Source of the DNA: Chrysomallon squamiferum
Taxonomy: Eukaryota; Mollusca; Gastropoda; Neomphalida; Peltospiridae
NCBI GenBank assembly: GCA_012295275.1
Contig: CM022679.1
Location: 18,347,342-18,411,341, forward strand
Length of the DNA stretch: 64,000 bases
Direction of reading: 5' to 3'
The number at the start of each line of letters is the position of its first letter. The first letter of the stretch is position 1. The position numbers and the translations under genes were made by a program. The notes beneath the pieces were generated by a model, which did not search any database, was not told the origin of the DNA, and saw only the letters and a program-made list of their open reading frames with translations. Shown in pieces: positions 1-13,195 of the stretch.

Positions 1-655
1 TGTTTTCATTGTTGTTTTATTTCCACCATTTTTTTTTATTTTTTTATTTTTTTTTTAATACAAACACTCCTGTTTAAAGACCGCGCGCCCCGCTCTCTGA
101 TCTGTCAGGATTGCATCTCATTTCGAATTCGTTCCCACAGTAGGCCAGTATTCACTATACTAGCCTTCACAATCTCCAAGATTACATTATGTCTATAAAT
201 GTGTACTTGTATGGGCACCCCAAACTACAAGATGTTACAATTTTCGCTGCTTGTATTTTTATGTTCTGTAATATATAAAAGTTATTCAAATTAAAACTAA
301 GTTATCAAGTTGGAATTTTCTTTAGACCTTTTATTTATTCAGAATAAATAAAACCCTTTAGCTGTATTTACAGTATCCAACCATCAGTAATATACATAAC
401 AGCTATTGTTACACAACTATATATAAAAATGATACATATGGTACAAATGTGGCATTAAAACAATATTTAAAGATGGTTGACACAAACCATTACCAGCAGA
501 GTATGCTTGAAATAACGGTAAGGGGCGGCTTCTCGCTTATCAGTCAATTCGCTTAACAACCTAGCCGTTGGAATGGAACACGGTAATTTAAAATACCAGT
601 TATATTTTAGTTGTTCATACAGTTAACAAAAATACAGTATCAACAAGTTATTAAA

Positions 656-713
<58 letters not shown>
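656..713. repeat. (ATT)n microsatellite
   Basis: An almost perfect trinucleotide run of about 58 bases. Confidence 0.95.
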
Positions 714-715
<2 letters not shown>

Positions 716-1873
716 TTATATTTTTAATGTTTGTTGTGATAGTAATAAAGAATGCATGTAAATAGTAAAATACACTTCCAAAGAGGTCCGACGTTTTCCC
801 TTTTTACCTATATTTTTAAACTTCAAAAGGTATTTCATACTTTTACATAAAATGTTTTAATACAGACGTATCAGCATATAAATTTATTACATTATTCAGT
901 AAAAATCAGTGACGATGCAATAATGTTATTTTTATTCTGATTTAAGTGTTTTCACAAGCATAATTTTTTTTTATAGCATACTGAAAGTTGTATGGGTGAT
1001 AATTATTATTTTTAAAAATCAATAGGATTTTATATATTTATTTTGCATATGAGTACACATCTCTTAAAATGTTTTTAAAAATTGTTATAAATGTATATAT
1101 TGTGTTATAATCACAAAAAGCCTAACTATATTTTATAATGTATATAAGGTGTGTGAAGCAAATACTGAAGGGTAACTTAATGAAATAAAAATTATACTTA
1201 CATACTCATTGTTTTAATTCTTTCTGTTGATTTCTTTTTTTTAATTTACTATAATGTCACGTCTCAGAAATAAAAATGAATATAATTATGTCAGTAATTT
1301 ATTGTTTATTAATTAAAGTAGCCACTAATGTGCTGATAAAATTAATAAGTCATTTTAATATAAGAAAAAAAAAAGATTTGTGAATATATATCAGATATTA
1401 TCAACGAGAACTAATAGTTGAAAAAAAAGTAAAGTAAAAATTAGGCACACCTACAGTGTAAGGTTATGACAACATACTTTATTTACCCAGCTAAGGTTAT
1501 ATCCGCAGTAGCAATGTTAGAAATGGCAAAGGTAGACGAAGGTGCGGAGTGAAATATATATATATATATATATATATATACACTGACTGACATGAAACAG
1601 CTTTAATGGGTAATAGCCGAATTTTTTACTTACTATAAAATTACTCTCTTTTTTTTTCTTTTCTTTTTTTGTCGTTGTTGTTAAATAATGCGTATGTTAG
1701 AAAACCTATGATATCTGAAGCAAATTATTATGAAGTAGATAGCTATAACACAAATAGAAATTGAAAAAGAAACTAAAGCAGTAAATAAGTAAATGAGAGA
1801 CGCCAGCAAGACAGACACACTGATATAAACAATGCTACATGAAAAAGCGAAAGGAAAAGAGAAAGTTACAAAG

Positions 1874-1876
<3 letters not shown>

Positions 1877-1960
<84 letters not shown>
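1877..1960. repeat. (GA)n microsatellite
   Basis: A perfect dinucleotide run of about 84 bases. It opens a spurious Arg-Glu reading frame. Confidence 0.97.
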
Positions 1961-1963
<3 letters not shown>

Positions 1964-3040
1964 CACTTGAGCGCTTCTGTACTTTTTTCCTTGAGCGTCT
2001 CTAGTCGACCATTCGATAAGAAAGTTTAGTTAGTTTTTGTTTTAAAGTTCAGATGACAGACTTGGTTATTTACCTGACTCGAGTAACATGGTCAGTCTTA
2101 AGCATTACTACATTCCTGAATACTCTGAAGAATGTGTTTATATATAACTAAATGTAGTTATTTTACCTGATTCGAAATGAAATGTTATATTAGTTGAAAA
2201 TGTTTTTAACCATCAGTGAATATTTGTATGTGTGGCTTGCAATTTACGACTAATTAGTTAAAAATAGTATTACAACTTAATGCTGTCCTGCTGATTATCG
2301 GATATTTTTCCTCGTGTACATTTTAGTGTACAAGTAGCGTTAATAAATTAACTTGAAACAAGTCTTGTTATTCTTTATAATCTTCATTTCTGTATCAATA
2401 TCAGTGGTCTTTAGATATGAATAATCACATAATAACATGTATTTTGGGACCTTATAAGGTTCGATTTGATGCAGAATCTGCCTTGTTTCAAATCGAAATC
2501 GGCTTAACGAAGGCCTAAATCCATGGTTTCCTTATAAAATAAGCCATCCAATGCTACTGCCAGAGGTAATCCGTCCATAATTAATTATAGCAGCATTTTG
2601 ATCTAAAGGATAATGCCGAAATTAAAGCAATCAAACAAACTACCACTGAAAATCAGTCAGAAATAGATTTATTAATTAATCAATCAACAGCAGCAAAGGT
2701 ATATTTTTAATTAAACAACACTGACAAAATATTATTCCAATGGCAAAGAAATCTCAAAATTCTTATAAATGAATGGAATTCTTTCCATATGGCATTCTGA
2801 CTATTGGGTCTTAATCCGGTGGTGTTTTGTCCTGGATTTTTATTATTCTTATTCTTTTTACATAATTTAAACAACGCACTACCTTATTTAAAGAAATTGC
2901 AACATTTCTCTAAGCAATGTTTTGATACTGTTTTTCACAAAGAAGGAACTAAAAAATATTTGTTAAGCATGTTTAACATTAACTGAATAGGTGCCAAACA
3001 CATTAAATTAATTACATTATTACAACGACGATATTTAAAA

Positions 3041-3445
3041 GTGAACACTGTCACGGTGACTAGTCTGAGTACTACCTAAAATATGGCTCGTCCCGTCTAA
3101 AGGTTAGCAGACTATAATAGCGTCACGTGACGAAGTGTTAATCATCTGAGACAACTTAAACTAGTAAATGACTATTCTGTATCCACTAGAGAACAATAAC
3201 ACAAACAAGCATTCGATATTCGTGACTGTTTTATATATATTCAGAATTATCATAAATTAACCCTCAAGGGTAACATATACTGATATAGTTAAATCGTACG
3301 ATTCGACGATACGTTGTCAAAGCAAATAATACAAAACTATTTCAGACCAGTTGGTAACTTGATCTTTCTAAATACTCTTTTTAATTATTAAAATACGTTA
3401 TCTTTGTTTTATAAATGTAAGTACGTACCACAGAATAACACTATA
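3041..3445 (+). repeat. Dispersed repeat, copy 1 of 2
   Basis: This segment matches the reverse complement of about 59380-59800, inside a polycystin intron. Shared blocks include the stretch ending in CTGTATCCACTAGAGAA, the one around TAAATTAACC, and a following TTGGTAACTT/TTGGTTATGT block. The match is imperfect but collinear over about 400 bases. No coding potential is visible. It may be a non-autonomous transposon or SINE; neither a terminal inverted repeat nor a promoter box could be pinned down. Confidence 0.7.
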
Positions 3446-3601
3446 AAACTTCAACAGTAATAGATCTAGCTATCTTCAAACATTCAAGATGTATGTTATA
3501 TATACAAAACATTAAAACATAATTGCCATTGTCTGCGTTTTCCTTTGTCTTGTGCAGACGGCCCACAGACAAAGTCTCTCAGGAAGGGCAGCGATCAAAG
3601 A

Positions 3602-3804
3602 TGGTATGGTATGGAAACTCTTTTTACGTGCCCACGTCCAATTCAAGGTTCAGGCACGCCTATCTCGGATCCTATCTCTGAGATCGCCAGGGATGGGTTC
3701 CGGGACAGGAGAGGGGAAGGGAAAGGGGGTGGTGCATTTGAAGTGGGCAGTTTGGAATAAACCTTAAGTAGTTTTTAGTTAATAAGATCCAAAAGAGTGA
3801 AATA

Positions 3805-3850
<46 letters not shown>

Positions 3851-3945
3851 CATACACACACATACATACATACATAGATACATACATACCCACACATACA
3901 TACACATACATACATACACACACATACATACATACATACACACAC

Positions 3946-3976
<31 letters not shown>

Positions 3977-4112
3977 TATTATATATATACGAAGATCGTT
4001 ATTTTAGTTAAGTTTATTATATTGTTTATTTCTTAGTGGACATTGGTTGAGGGTTTTTATTTATTTATATTTATTTATTTTTTTACTTATTTATATATAT
4101 ATATATTTTTTT
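3602..4112 (+). mobile_element. SINE-like ~500-bp repeat, copy A
   Basis: The head starts with repeated TGGTA units and continues through a GC-rich body with TTTTTACGTGCCCACGTCC and GGGATGGGTTCCGGGACAG. It then runs into AATAAACC, a (CA)n/(CATA)n stretch at 3808-3970, and a TTTATTTA-rich tail. The same order of blocks recurs in reverse complement at 19579-20067 and 27143-27673, behind each LINE copy. No clear RNA polymerase III boxes were found, so SINE-like describes the architecture only. The overlapping frames encoding Cys-Val-Tyr repeats are microsatellite artefacts. Confidence 0.7.
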
Positions 4113-7100
4113 TTCCTTATTTTTTACTATTATCGCGATCAAAGAGATCTCTTTCAAAACGCGTGCCGCTACTTATACACCCATCGCTCGGGTGTTCAAT
4201 CTACACCTTTGCAGATAGCCTTTCTGAGTTTACTTTACAGCTTTTAATGCGAATTTTGAGTTTGTTAAATCCCAGAGTTTCTTAATATATTAAATAACGG
4301 AACTTTCCCTAGTTATATAATACAGCTTCTAAACAGCCCATGCGTTTGCATACGCTCTGCTATTTAGTTTTTGTGTATTTTTACCCCCATTTTCTGTATT
4401 TAATTAGGTAAAGAGTTAAGAATTATAAAAATATATATTATAAACATGATTATACCAGACAGCTAAATAAATAGTACCGTAATATAATAAGACATTTAAG
4501 ATAAAATATAGCAGACATTCTGCTTTAATGGGATAATAAAATAGGGATTTTGTGAATATTCTATAATTCACTACATAGAAAACAAAATTACAATTAATAA
4601 CAAGGCTGATAAACAGGCACTAATGAGGTTCCGTCACAAAACCTTGCCATTTCTTCGCAGAATAGTTATCGATTAAGCTTTTTATAGTCATACAGAGGAT
4701 AGCACATAATGCACTTTTACTAGTGATAACACAAAAATGAGATTAATAACTGACTTGAAGAAGAACCAGTTAACTGATCCATTCACGAAAGTTTCCTCAT
4801 TTCTTAAGTACATTGATTTAGCTCCATTTTAATGAATTTGCTTTTTATTTTTATATCACCGAAGTTTGCCTTTATCAAAATAAAACTCTCAAAGCTATTA
4901 AATTCAACATTTGCCATCCACATCCAGTGAAAGGGAATAAGTAATAGTCAGTTAATAATGTAGTCAGAACAGCACAGTGAGATCTTCAACCTTGATCATA
5001 GGGTTTTACCACACAGCTACATTGACTGTAATATTTACAGTCTTTTGTTATTAAGATAAAAAGTAATTAAACTAGGGTCAAAACGAATGGTCTGAACAGT
5101 TTATATAGAATGTTTATTTTTATTTTTTTCAAATAGGTTCAGTAGCACGCTTTGCTTAAGCATTACATATCCACTATGCATAATTTTCATGCATTACTGC
5201 TGCATTCGTTATGTTCGGTTATAGCGTCTGCTTTGGAGTCAAATACTGTTCACAGATGAATGCAGGAGAGAGCTTCGCTGACAACGTGAGACAAAATCAC
5301 CGGTTCGATAATTTGAATGTAGCTGACAGCACCAGCTTCTTTTTTATGTAATATGCAGTTCACTGCGATTTATTACTCCTGCATAAATATTTATAATATT
5401 AAAACACTAAAATACATTGAAATAACAGAACAGCACCAGACACCGAAAACACTTATTACCATTGTTGTCATGAAACTGAAATAACCGTGAGAAAGAAATT
5501 ATGAAACACGGCTTAGCAGGGTAATCAACAGCAGTCGGTCCTTTTTTCTGCATTACAGTCTCCCATTGGCTGTTCAGTGTGTTTATGTTGTTATCACAAG
5601 ATAGATTCTGTGGGGTTTGGGTGTAAATTCTGATTAATGGTCTGGTAAAAAAATTTGATAGTCAGTTTGTTGTATGCTGTATGTGAATATTACAGTGCTC
5701 TGAAATAGTTATATAACCCAGAAACAACTGACAGAAAGATTTGCTGAGCTTCCTGGATAGCGAATTAGTTTATAGTAAGTTGCGATCATCTGCATGTTAT
5801 TATTAATATTATTATTATTTAAACTAAACAGATTTCTGTTACAAATACATTCAACATAAAAATACTTCATAACCATACATACAGGTTTAGAACATTTCTG
5901 AACTATAATTTTGGGTAATAATATTAAATATGGTTACTAGAATTATTTTAGAAAATTGTAATGTTATGTTACAGCATAACAGGAAATAGTTAAGGAAAGC
6001 TAACGGGTTATAATTAAATAATAATATAATAATAATAATAATAATAATAACAGGGAAAAAAATCAAAACCTATGAAAACATTGCATTACTTTATTGTATA
6101 ATTTATTGTATTCAAAAGAGAAATTCAAATGTCTTTTTGCTCACTTCATTATTATTATTTCAAAAATTGTTAAATATATTTATAGTAAGATAATATTTCG
6201 CCAGAAATTAAGTTTTTGCACATACAGCTTATTCTGAAAGTATTTTTTATTCACAGAAGAGGTCATGATTTTATAAACATACTCCAAGGAATATCATTTG
6301 CCATCAGTATAATTATCAGCAATAATTTGGCGAGTTGACACTCTTAGCTGATTCTGGTAACTGCTAGAATTCAGCAACACTGAGAATGTCTACGTATGAA
6401 ACAGATCGCATGGAGTTTTTCATATGTTTGATCTGCTAATACTTCGATATTTCTTTTCTGCCAGGACGTGGATAATCAGTATAATCAGATGCATGTTTGA
6501 TGTTGTTATTAGACGAAATAATGGTTAACGCTGGAAACAGATTTAGAGACAAATGAGCCACTGTTATATATACTCCTCACTCTGTGTCTTAAAGTTACAA
6601 TATTAGAGAAAAGAAAAAGACATAAACATATCAACGTTATGGGTACATATATACATATTTAAGTACGTACGCACATGTACGTAGATATTTCATAATGTAA
6701 TAATAAGGAGTTAAGACAAATAGTCATAGCGACAACAGCCAAACGATTTTTATATAGCTGATACTAATTTAAATTAAGAGCAATTTCTCTTATGATTCAC
6801 TGAGTATTCGCGGCATGCAGCTAGCTGGGTCAGTGGCCTGGATATGGGTTACAGATTCCATGTTTGTTTTGCTACTGAAACGGCGTGAACGCCCACGAAA
6901 ACAAACACTGATTCATTCATATACACAAAGGAGCTAGTTGCCTACAGACGATCTGAGATGGCATTAAGTCTACACACTCAGATGTTTCCGATTTCTGGTT
7001 TTGTGTTCTAATATTGTTGCATTATAAATGAAAATGTAGATCAACTGATCGCTTTTTATACATTTGCTTTACATGAACGAATTCTAAGAACTGAAAAATT

Positions 7101-7269
7101 AAGTTATATGTACTGTACTATATTTATGAAATATTATATATAAATATAATAATTTTCCAGACATAAAACACACATACATACAAATCCATCCATCATACCA
7201 CACATCCACACGGGCGAGCCTGCACTTAAAGTTGCTCATTAACATATTTTACACTTTCCTTACAACATT
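4113..7269. other. Non-coding intergenic DNA
   Basis: No gene or recognisable element was found. Short (AAT)n runs occur near 6021-6050, and poly-A/T patches are scattered through it. Confidence 0.55.
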
Positions 7270-7866
7270 TACACAGACGTATACACTTGTAGCAGAAAAT
7301 GGCACTGAAAAAAATGGCACCGGAAAAAAGGCAACTGGAAAAAATGGTACCGTATTTATTTTTTGTTGTATAGTCGATTAAAAAATAAATAAATAAATAA
7401 ATTAAAAGTACTTTATTCATGCAATATTGCAACATACACATATATTAATATTTAGCATCGCTCAACCACTTGATTTTTCTTAACAAAGTACAGCATTATA
7501 TTAGAGTTTAATATTACAATTATCACATTATTATCACATGTAAAAATATAATGTACATAGCTTCATTCAACCACTTGGTTTTGGTCAATTCTTTGACATG
7601 TAATTACAATATTATCATCTGTAACAATTGTACTATAACTGTCTGTCATGTTGTACAATGATACAGAGGAATTAAAAATATAATCGAGATCGAACTTATA
7701 TAGTTCTGGTGCGAGGGTGCAATTATGAATTGTTTTTTTAAGCAGCACCACTTACTACCAATAACTAAATGTCAATAAGCAATAACATTTAATTTTTTTC
7801 AGGTGCCACTTTTTACAAATTTGCACAGTGCCATTTCTTCCAGGTGCCATTTTTTTCTGTACCCCG
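7270..7866. mobile_element. MITE-like element with repetitive inverted ends
   Basis: The left end (about 7288-7350) has several units close to AAAAAATGGCACCGG. The right end (about 7800-7862) has the same units in reverse complement. The outermost flanks also look inverted (TATACA on the left, TGTATA on the right). The interior has two degenerate ~105-base tandem units, each beginning with CAACCACTTG (about 7463 and 7569). No transposase similarity was recognised in the interior open frames, so it is probably non-autonomous. Confidence 0.55.
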
Positions 7867-8098
7867 ATGTATACATACATACTAGACATTTAACCAGGTC
7901 GCATCAGCTAATATTAAATTCGTGTTTCCGGTTCATATTGGAATGTCAAATCAAATATTTTTTCAATGAGCACTACAATGATGTAATAATAATAATAATA
8001 ACGTTAAAAACGCGGGTTTTTTTAAAACATTTTTAAGTGTTTCTTTCACTATCTACTTGTTCCCTGTGACAGCAAAAGTTGTTTTACTTGTAACTACA

Positions 8099-9553
8099 AT
8101 GTGTGACCCGATCATGGAGAAAGACTTGAGCTGTATGTTCGAACGGTATGTCCAGCTAGCGGCAGCGGGCAAAAAATTGACTCCAGCCGAAAAGAAAATG
8201 GCCACTGAAAAAGCTATAGGAATGTTGTTAAAAGACACAGTTGGTGATAAATACAAGAAGATTAACGAATCCAGTGTGTTTCCTATACACAAAGACAAGA
8301 CAAAGTAAGTAATAACAAAGAAATAATCTCTATATGAATGAACAAATATATTTCAGATATTTTTATTTCAATAATATTAAAAGGATAATGACTGAATACC
8401 CTTCCCTGAAGTTAACAAATTCTTTCTGTTAGTAGATGTATTATTTTATTTTATATATTTGTATTTGCTGAAACAACACAGATAAGAAAACTATTTCACA
8501 AATGATTCATTGCCATTTTATTAATTTTAATCTGTCATTTTCTAGAGGCAGCTCCGTGTTTAACAAGGTACCTAAAGAAACATTCTGCTCGGTGAATTAT
8601 TTCGCCGATCTGGCTGCTTGTCGAATAGAACGCGATGAAAAATGTAAAAGACCACCAAGAGATGACGAACGCGTTCAAAACGAGGCTCAAGAACTCATGA
8701 AAAAGGTGGCAGCAAAAGTTAAAGAAGATCTCCAGCTTGTAAGTTTTTACAGTGATAAGATATAGATATAATAGTTTTACCGCCACTGATTTGATTTCGT
8801 TTCAGATAAATATAAACTATCAGGTTGCTATGGTTTTCATGTCGGGTTATTTCGCAAGATTTATACAATCGCGTAAGTGGTTAGTTTTAAAATCCAACAG
8901 AGAAAAATATTACTACTTTAGTCATTTCATAGGCCGACTTCAACAATTAAAGGTATCATAATTTTACAGGAAATTTAAAACGTATATTTATTTTTGCAGT
9001 TTAGCAAGTATTGCGAGATCCTCATGTTTGATAAATTAATTGCAATGAACAGAAGTTATGAGTTAATAGGTAGCAACTGTGGCTGCCAGGAGTTACTACA
9101 ATAATTAGTTGGATACAATAATTATTTAGCTATTTGAGAAAGCTACTCATAAATCAGATTTCGATTTTGTGTGATAGAGGAATAATGATGATGATAATAA
9201 TAATAATAATAATAAATTCAACTTTAAAAAAAGACGAAAATAAGCGGAACAGTAACATAATAATGTAAATAGATATCTGTTTAATCTACATAAAATGCGT
9301 CTAATTCTTAGTTATTTACGGTTTAAAAGTATTTCCTTATTCTTTTTAAACTATTTTACAGAAGAAAACTTCGACATCAGGAACCGCGGCCAACGTGACA
9401 GAAAGACTAACAGACACCAGTAAATATACTGGATCTCACAAAGAACGATTTGACAAAACTGGTCAAGGGAAGGGTATAGATGGACGGGAATACAGGATGG
9501 AACATACGGGTTATGTGGGCCAATACAAAGGCCAAGGGTCGTTTGCTAAATAA
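8099..9553 (+). CDS. TPPP-like: TPPP/p25-alpha family protein, paralogue 1 (3 exons)
   Basis: The exons are 8099-8304, 8546-8738 and 9362-9553, giving about 196 residues. Donors are gtaagt at 8305 and gtaagt at 8739; acceptors end at 8545 and 9361; intron phases are 2 and 0. The last exon carries the family signature: [16 protein letters not shown], a GKG-rich stretch and [10 protein letters not shown]. Exon 2 has the conserved VFNKV ... [10 protein letters not shown] helix region. TPPP proteins bind and bundle microtubules in cytoplasm and cilia. The N-terminal part is divergent from vertebrate TPPP. The start chosen is the ATG at 8099; an in-frame ATG at 8114 is possible, and an AG at 8071-8072 may mark a 5'-UTR acceptor. 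AATAAA overlaps the stop codon. A paralogue with identical exon structure lies at 30249-32936. Confidence 0.9.
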
Positions 9554-10619
9554 AACATAATATTCTACCAGCTAACAAGATTATCTTCAAAAAGTTTTAA
9601 AATAAGTATGTTGAGGATAATCTAAATTGTTACTCTCATGCGGCTGGACAATAGCCTCTAACAGTTTAATGATAGATCGACTTATACCTGTATTATTATA
9701 TATGCTCATTTACTACAGTATAGAAACGGCTTCTGATGTTTTTATAGCTAGACAGGTAATCCATATAGATGCGATTCTAATATCACTGGTTAATTAAAAA
9801 TGGTATTTGATCAAAATCTCAAGAACAGTAACAGTAATTTCAATAGATAATAAATTGTCTTGCTTACATTACAAGCCAGTCTAATTGGATATATTACATT
9901 CCTTAAATATAAAATGTGAATTAATGATGATAAATTTGGTGAGAATTTTTTTTTGTTTTTTAATATATCTATTTAAAACTATTTGTACTTAAATTATTTC
10001 TGATAACAAATTGTAACGTATTGATGTTTCTGTGAACAGAGCTGTTTTTTTTTTTTTTTAATTTAATCATTGATTTAAAATGTTCACAGTATAGCTGAAA
10101 TATTATTGTGATGCATTAATAAGAACTTAAATAGCCGAAGTATTGATTTGATATAGATTCTACAGTGGTCTTTTATATCTAACTTTTAAAATATGATCTG
10201 TATGTACATGCTTTGATTCTTCTCACGTAAACACATTGTAAAAGATTGACACCGACAGAGATTTAAAATATAAATCCTTTTCATTGAATATCCTTATGGT
10301 AATTCTTATTCAGTTTTGCTTATATACATTTATATGGAGTTGATTTCTTTAAATATCATATATTATTAAATTTTATTTGATAAAATGTATATCTCGGTGT
10401 TGTTGATTCAAGTATGATATCACGACATAGTAAACATTCATCTGACGACAGTCCCATGAGAATATGCACTCTTGTTATTTCAGCGTACATGAAACAGTCC
10501 TGATTCCGCAACGTTTTTATTTAATGTATTTATCATATTAACAGAAATAAAACACGTAGAGGTGTCGCAATAATTCCGACTTACTCATGAATGATTGTAA
10601 CAAATAATTCTAAATTCAT
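9554..10619. other. Intergenic region after TPPP paralogue 1
   Basis: AT-rich sequence with no coding potential seen. It should contain the 3' UTR of the upstream gene, but its extent cannot be set. Confidence 0.5.
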
Positions 10620-10621
10620 TA

Positions 10622-11480
10622 GGGGAAACGGGAGACCGATGAACCATGGGGACCTTTGAGCCACCCCTTAAAACTCCTGACTGCAAAATGTTAGTGACAT
10701 CTGTCCACCATTAATGCAACTACTATACGTGTGACCTTCACCCATATTGTTTAGAGAGCTTTGGAGCAGTAAATCAACACAATAGTTAAAAAGTAGATGC
10801 TTGACTACATTGAGTAATTTCTGTGTGTTTTGGTTACAATTTAATATTGAGGTGATAATACATTTCATAGATCCTATAAAGGTTTTTGTTTTTTGTTAGT
10901 AATTTCTTTTGACTTCTAAATAGTGATTTAGTCGATCAGCCATATATACTGATCTGGTATACTGGGCTAACAATGAAAATGGCTTTGGGGACAAATGAGC
11001 CATTTTCTGAGGGGTCTGATGAGCCACTCGAGGGGTCCCATAAACAGGTGGCTCATTGGATCGCACTGCATTTCAAACGAATGTATATATAGCTATAAAA
11101 TCAATGTTATTTGATAGATAATTAATTACTGGTATTATTTGTTTCGTATATAAAAGGAATGCCTAGAAAGCAAGACCGGAAAACTCACAGAGGTCTCTTC
11201 TAAGCAGAGCTAATGAAGAGCACTGTTCATTATAGCGGTGTAATCACACTACCAAAAAATAATACAAGGGACTATGAAGTCCATTTTCTCGGAAAATCTC
11301 CCAGGCACACTATATTATGTGCATTTATTAAGCCTGTCTAGGAAGAAATAAGCTCAGCTGAGGTAGATTTGTTTCTGGGTGTCCTTTTTAAACCTGTTGT
11401 GCAAACTACCAAAAGGCAGAAAGGAATCATACAATTCAGTGGCAATCTTGAATAAGATTAAGCATTAGTTTAAGTCTCTT
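10622..11480 (+). mobile_element. pogo/Tigger-like DNA transposon, left half
   Basis: The terminus begins GGGGAAAC just inside a TA at 10620-10621. It is inverted relative to the terminus at 29251-29282 (22 of the first 26 bases match). Subterminal TGAGCCA-type motifs recur at about 10636, 10655, 10993, 11021 and, inverted, 11050. An ATG at 11159 opens MPRKQDRKTHRGLF, the typical start of pogo-family transposases, then hits a stop. From 11270 a degraded frame starting DYEVHFLGKS resembles the pogo-type C-terminal tail. The DNA-binding and DDE domains between are deleted. The matching right half lies 17.5 kb away. Confidence 0.75.
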
Positions 11481-11538
11481 GAAACTACATTGAAACCATG
11501 GAGACTGAGTCAATAGCACAATGTGGCCTAGACTGAGT

Positions 11539-11711
11539 GTCACGGGGCTCACACCTTTAAACACCTTGTATGGGGTTTTTTAGTGCTCAGTCTAGGGAAA
11601 CAAGGTGCTTTAGTGGCCACCTAACAAGGAATATAAACACTGAATTGACAGCAATCTATATAAATCAATAAGTCTATCTATCCACTAGAGAAATAAACTC
11701 AGCGCCAGTTA
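11539..11711. repeat. Direct repeat (LTR-like), left copy
   Basis: Collinear with 12438-12606. Shared blocks include TTTAAACACCTTGTATG, CTCAGTCTAGGG, ACAAGGTGCTTTA and the stretch ending CCACTAGAGAAATAAAC. The two copies flank the gypsy pol remnant, as expected of LTR pieces of a collapsed retrotransposon. Confidence 0.75.
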
Positions 11712-11979
11712 TTAACACCATAATAATAATAATAATAATAAAGAACAATGGCATATCATACATATGAAAGTTTTTGTAAACAATACATAAAATAGAAAGA
11801 GTAAAGTTATCAATGTCTCAGCTTCAGTAAGATATTATTTTTCTTCTGGTTCGCCATAGACATCATCAAGTTCATAGCCTGGGTGGTCTATCCCACGGTG
11901 ATCTTCTTGAAATAGACTGCCCCGGAATCAGCCTCATTAGCACCTACAGCTGGTGATTGGATGCTGCCATCACAGGGGT

Positions 11980-12385
11980 TGAACAAAAAATATTATTTTA
12001 TTCCTGGAAGGCTTTTATTTCAACATCGTGGGTGGTGCGTCGGTCATACTTGGTGCTTCAGGGAAAAATTTAGGGAACTTCGTATTCACTTTTTTTTATT
12101 TCGTCTTGTCTCTCCCTTGCAAGATGATGTAATCTCTGGTCCAACTTAGATTAACTGTTAGTCAGCCGAATGTCGGACTTTTCACCTGGTTGATGAGCAG
12201 ACATTTCCATCTCGATTATGATATGCCTTCATCAGATTAATATGGTAAAACCTAGTCGACCTACCTGTGTCACTAACTTTACGTTTTACAATGTACGGAC
12301 CAAAAATTTTACTGTGATTGGCAAATACATTAATACCTTGTCACCTGGATTAAATTTTCGTTTTTTAGTTTTCCTATCAAACTTT
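11980..12385 (-). pseudogene. Ty3/gypsy pol remnant: integrase tail then RT start
   Basis: Read on the minus strand from about 12385, the pieces are RKFNPGDKVLMYLP, then FGPYIVKRKVSDTG, then TRFYHINLMKAYH. These are hallmarks of the C-terminal region of Ty3/gypsy integrases. After a short degraded stretch comes LDQRLHHL ... RQDEIKK ... IFP ... THDVEI, which resembles the region that opens the reverse transcriptase domain. Several stops and frameshifts make it non-functional. The integrase-before-RT order is that of the Gmr1 branch rather than canonical gypsy. The RT, RNase H and most of the integrase are missing. Confidence 0.75.
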
Positions 12386-12437
12386 TTTTTTTTTTTTTAG
12401 TCTAAATGTTTTTGGTCGCCTAACTTAGTCGCCTGCT

Positions 12438-12606
12438 GTCAGGGAGCTAACACTTTAAACACCTTGTATGCTTTATTAAGGCTCAGTCTAGGGTAACAAG
12501 GTGCTTTAATGCCACCTAACAAGGAATATAAACGCTAAATTGACAGCAATCTATATAAATCAATAAGTCTATCTATCCACTAGAGAAATAAACACAACAC
12601 CAGTTA
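12438..12606. repeat. Direct repeat (LTR-like), right copy
   Basis: The partner of 11539-11711, in the same orientation and about 0.9 kb away. It sits immediately beyond the pol remnant. Sequence continuing to about 13000 could be further LTR or leader, but I cannot confirm it. Confidence 0.75.
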
Positions 12607-13008
12607 AGGTTCACGTTAATTATTTAATTAGGATATACAGATGATTTGATAATAATACAATCATAAAACACACGTTTAAGTAAGTTTGATTTATTGTTAC
12701 GAGAAAGTTCACACGAATAATGTCATACGGGGAACCAAGACAAAATAAGAATCTTCACGGAGGACAGATTAAAACATTAAAATTTTAGGTTTAATAAATG
12801 TTATTGATGCAGGTTAATTACACATTAAACCGTATCAAAATAAGCAAGACAATTGCTTACCATACTCGTCCGTACAGACAATGTCATTCAAAAACATTGG
12901 CTTCCACGCTTGACTGAACTTTCGTCTTGACCGTTTCCTTCGCTCTCGCTTACTTCTCTTACTTACTTCGCTCTCCCTCTCTAATTACCGAGAGAATGTG
13001 AGAAAAAA

Positions 13009-13165
13009 TTTAACGTGCTAATCAGAGCAAGTTGTTGTGAAGCACGTCTACGACAGGCACGCTTTCTGACAGGTCAGCGGGCATGTCCGTCGCCATTTAA
13101 TTACCAAATGCCAGCCCTTTTTATAACAACGCCATGGAGTTGAAAAATTTGCGGAAACTTTAAAA
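13009..13165 (+). repeat. Dispersed repeat family R1, copy 1
   Basis: Contains CTAATCAGAGCAAGTTG, CTTTCTGACAGGTCAGCGGG and ATGGAGTTGAAAAA. The first two blocks recur in reverse complement at 28855-28940 and, more diverged, in direct orientation at 38966-39030. The last block recurs at 41588-41604. No protein is encoded. Confidence 0.75.
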
Positions 13166-13195
13166 AGAGCAGATGTGATTGTAGTAATAATTAAA

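Larger units (their letters stand above)
1..3039. other. Non-coding AT-rich intergenic DNA
   Basis: I see no gene. Stop codons are dense in all frames and no splice-bounded coding stretch resembles a known family. It holds simple repeats, notably (ATT)n at 656-713, (TA)n near 1553-1580 and (GA)n at 1877-1960. The open frame across the (GA)n tract encodes only alternating Glu-Arg and is an artefact of the repeat. Confidence 0.6.

Noticed and set aside
1832-2029. Open frame of alternating Arg-Glu
   Set aside because: It is the translation of the (GA)n microsatellite, without other coding signal.
3672-3969. Minus-strand frames rich in Met-Tyr-Val-Cys repeats
   Set aside because: All three arise from (CA)n/(CATA)n repeats in the SINE-like element.
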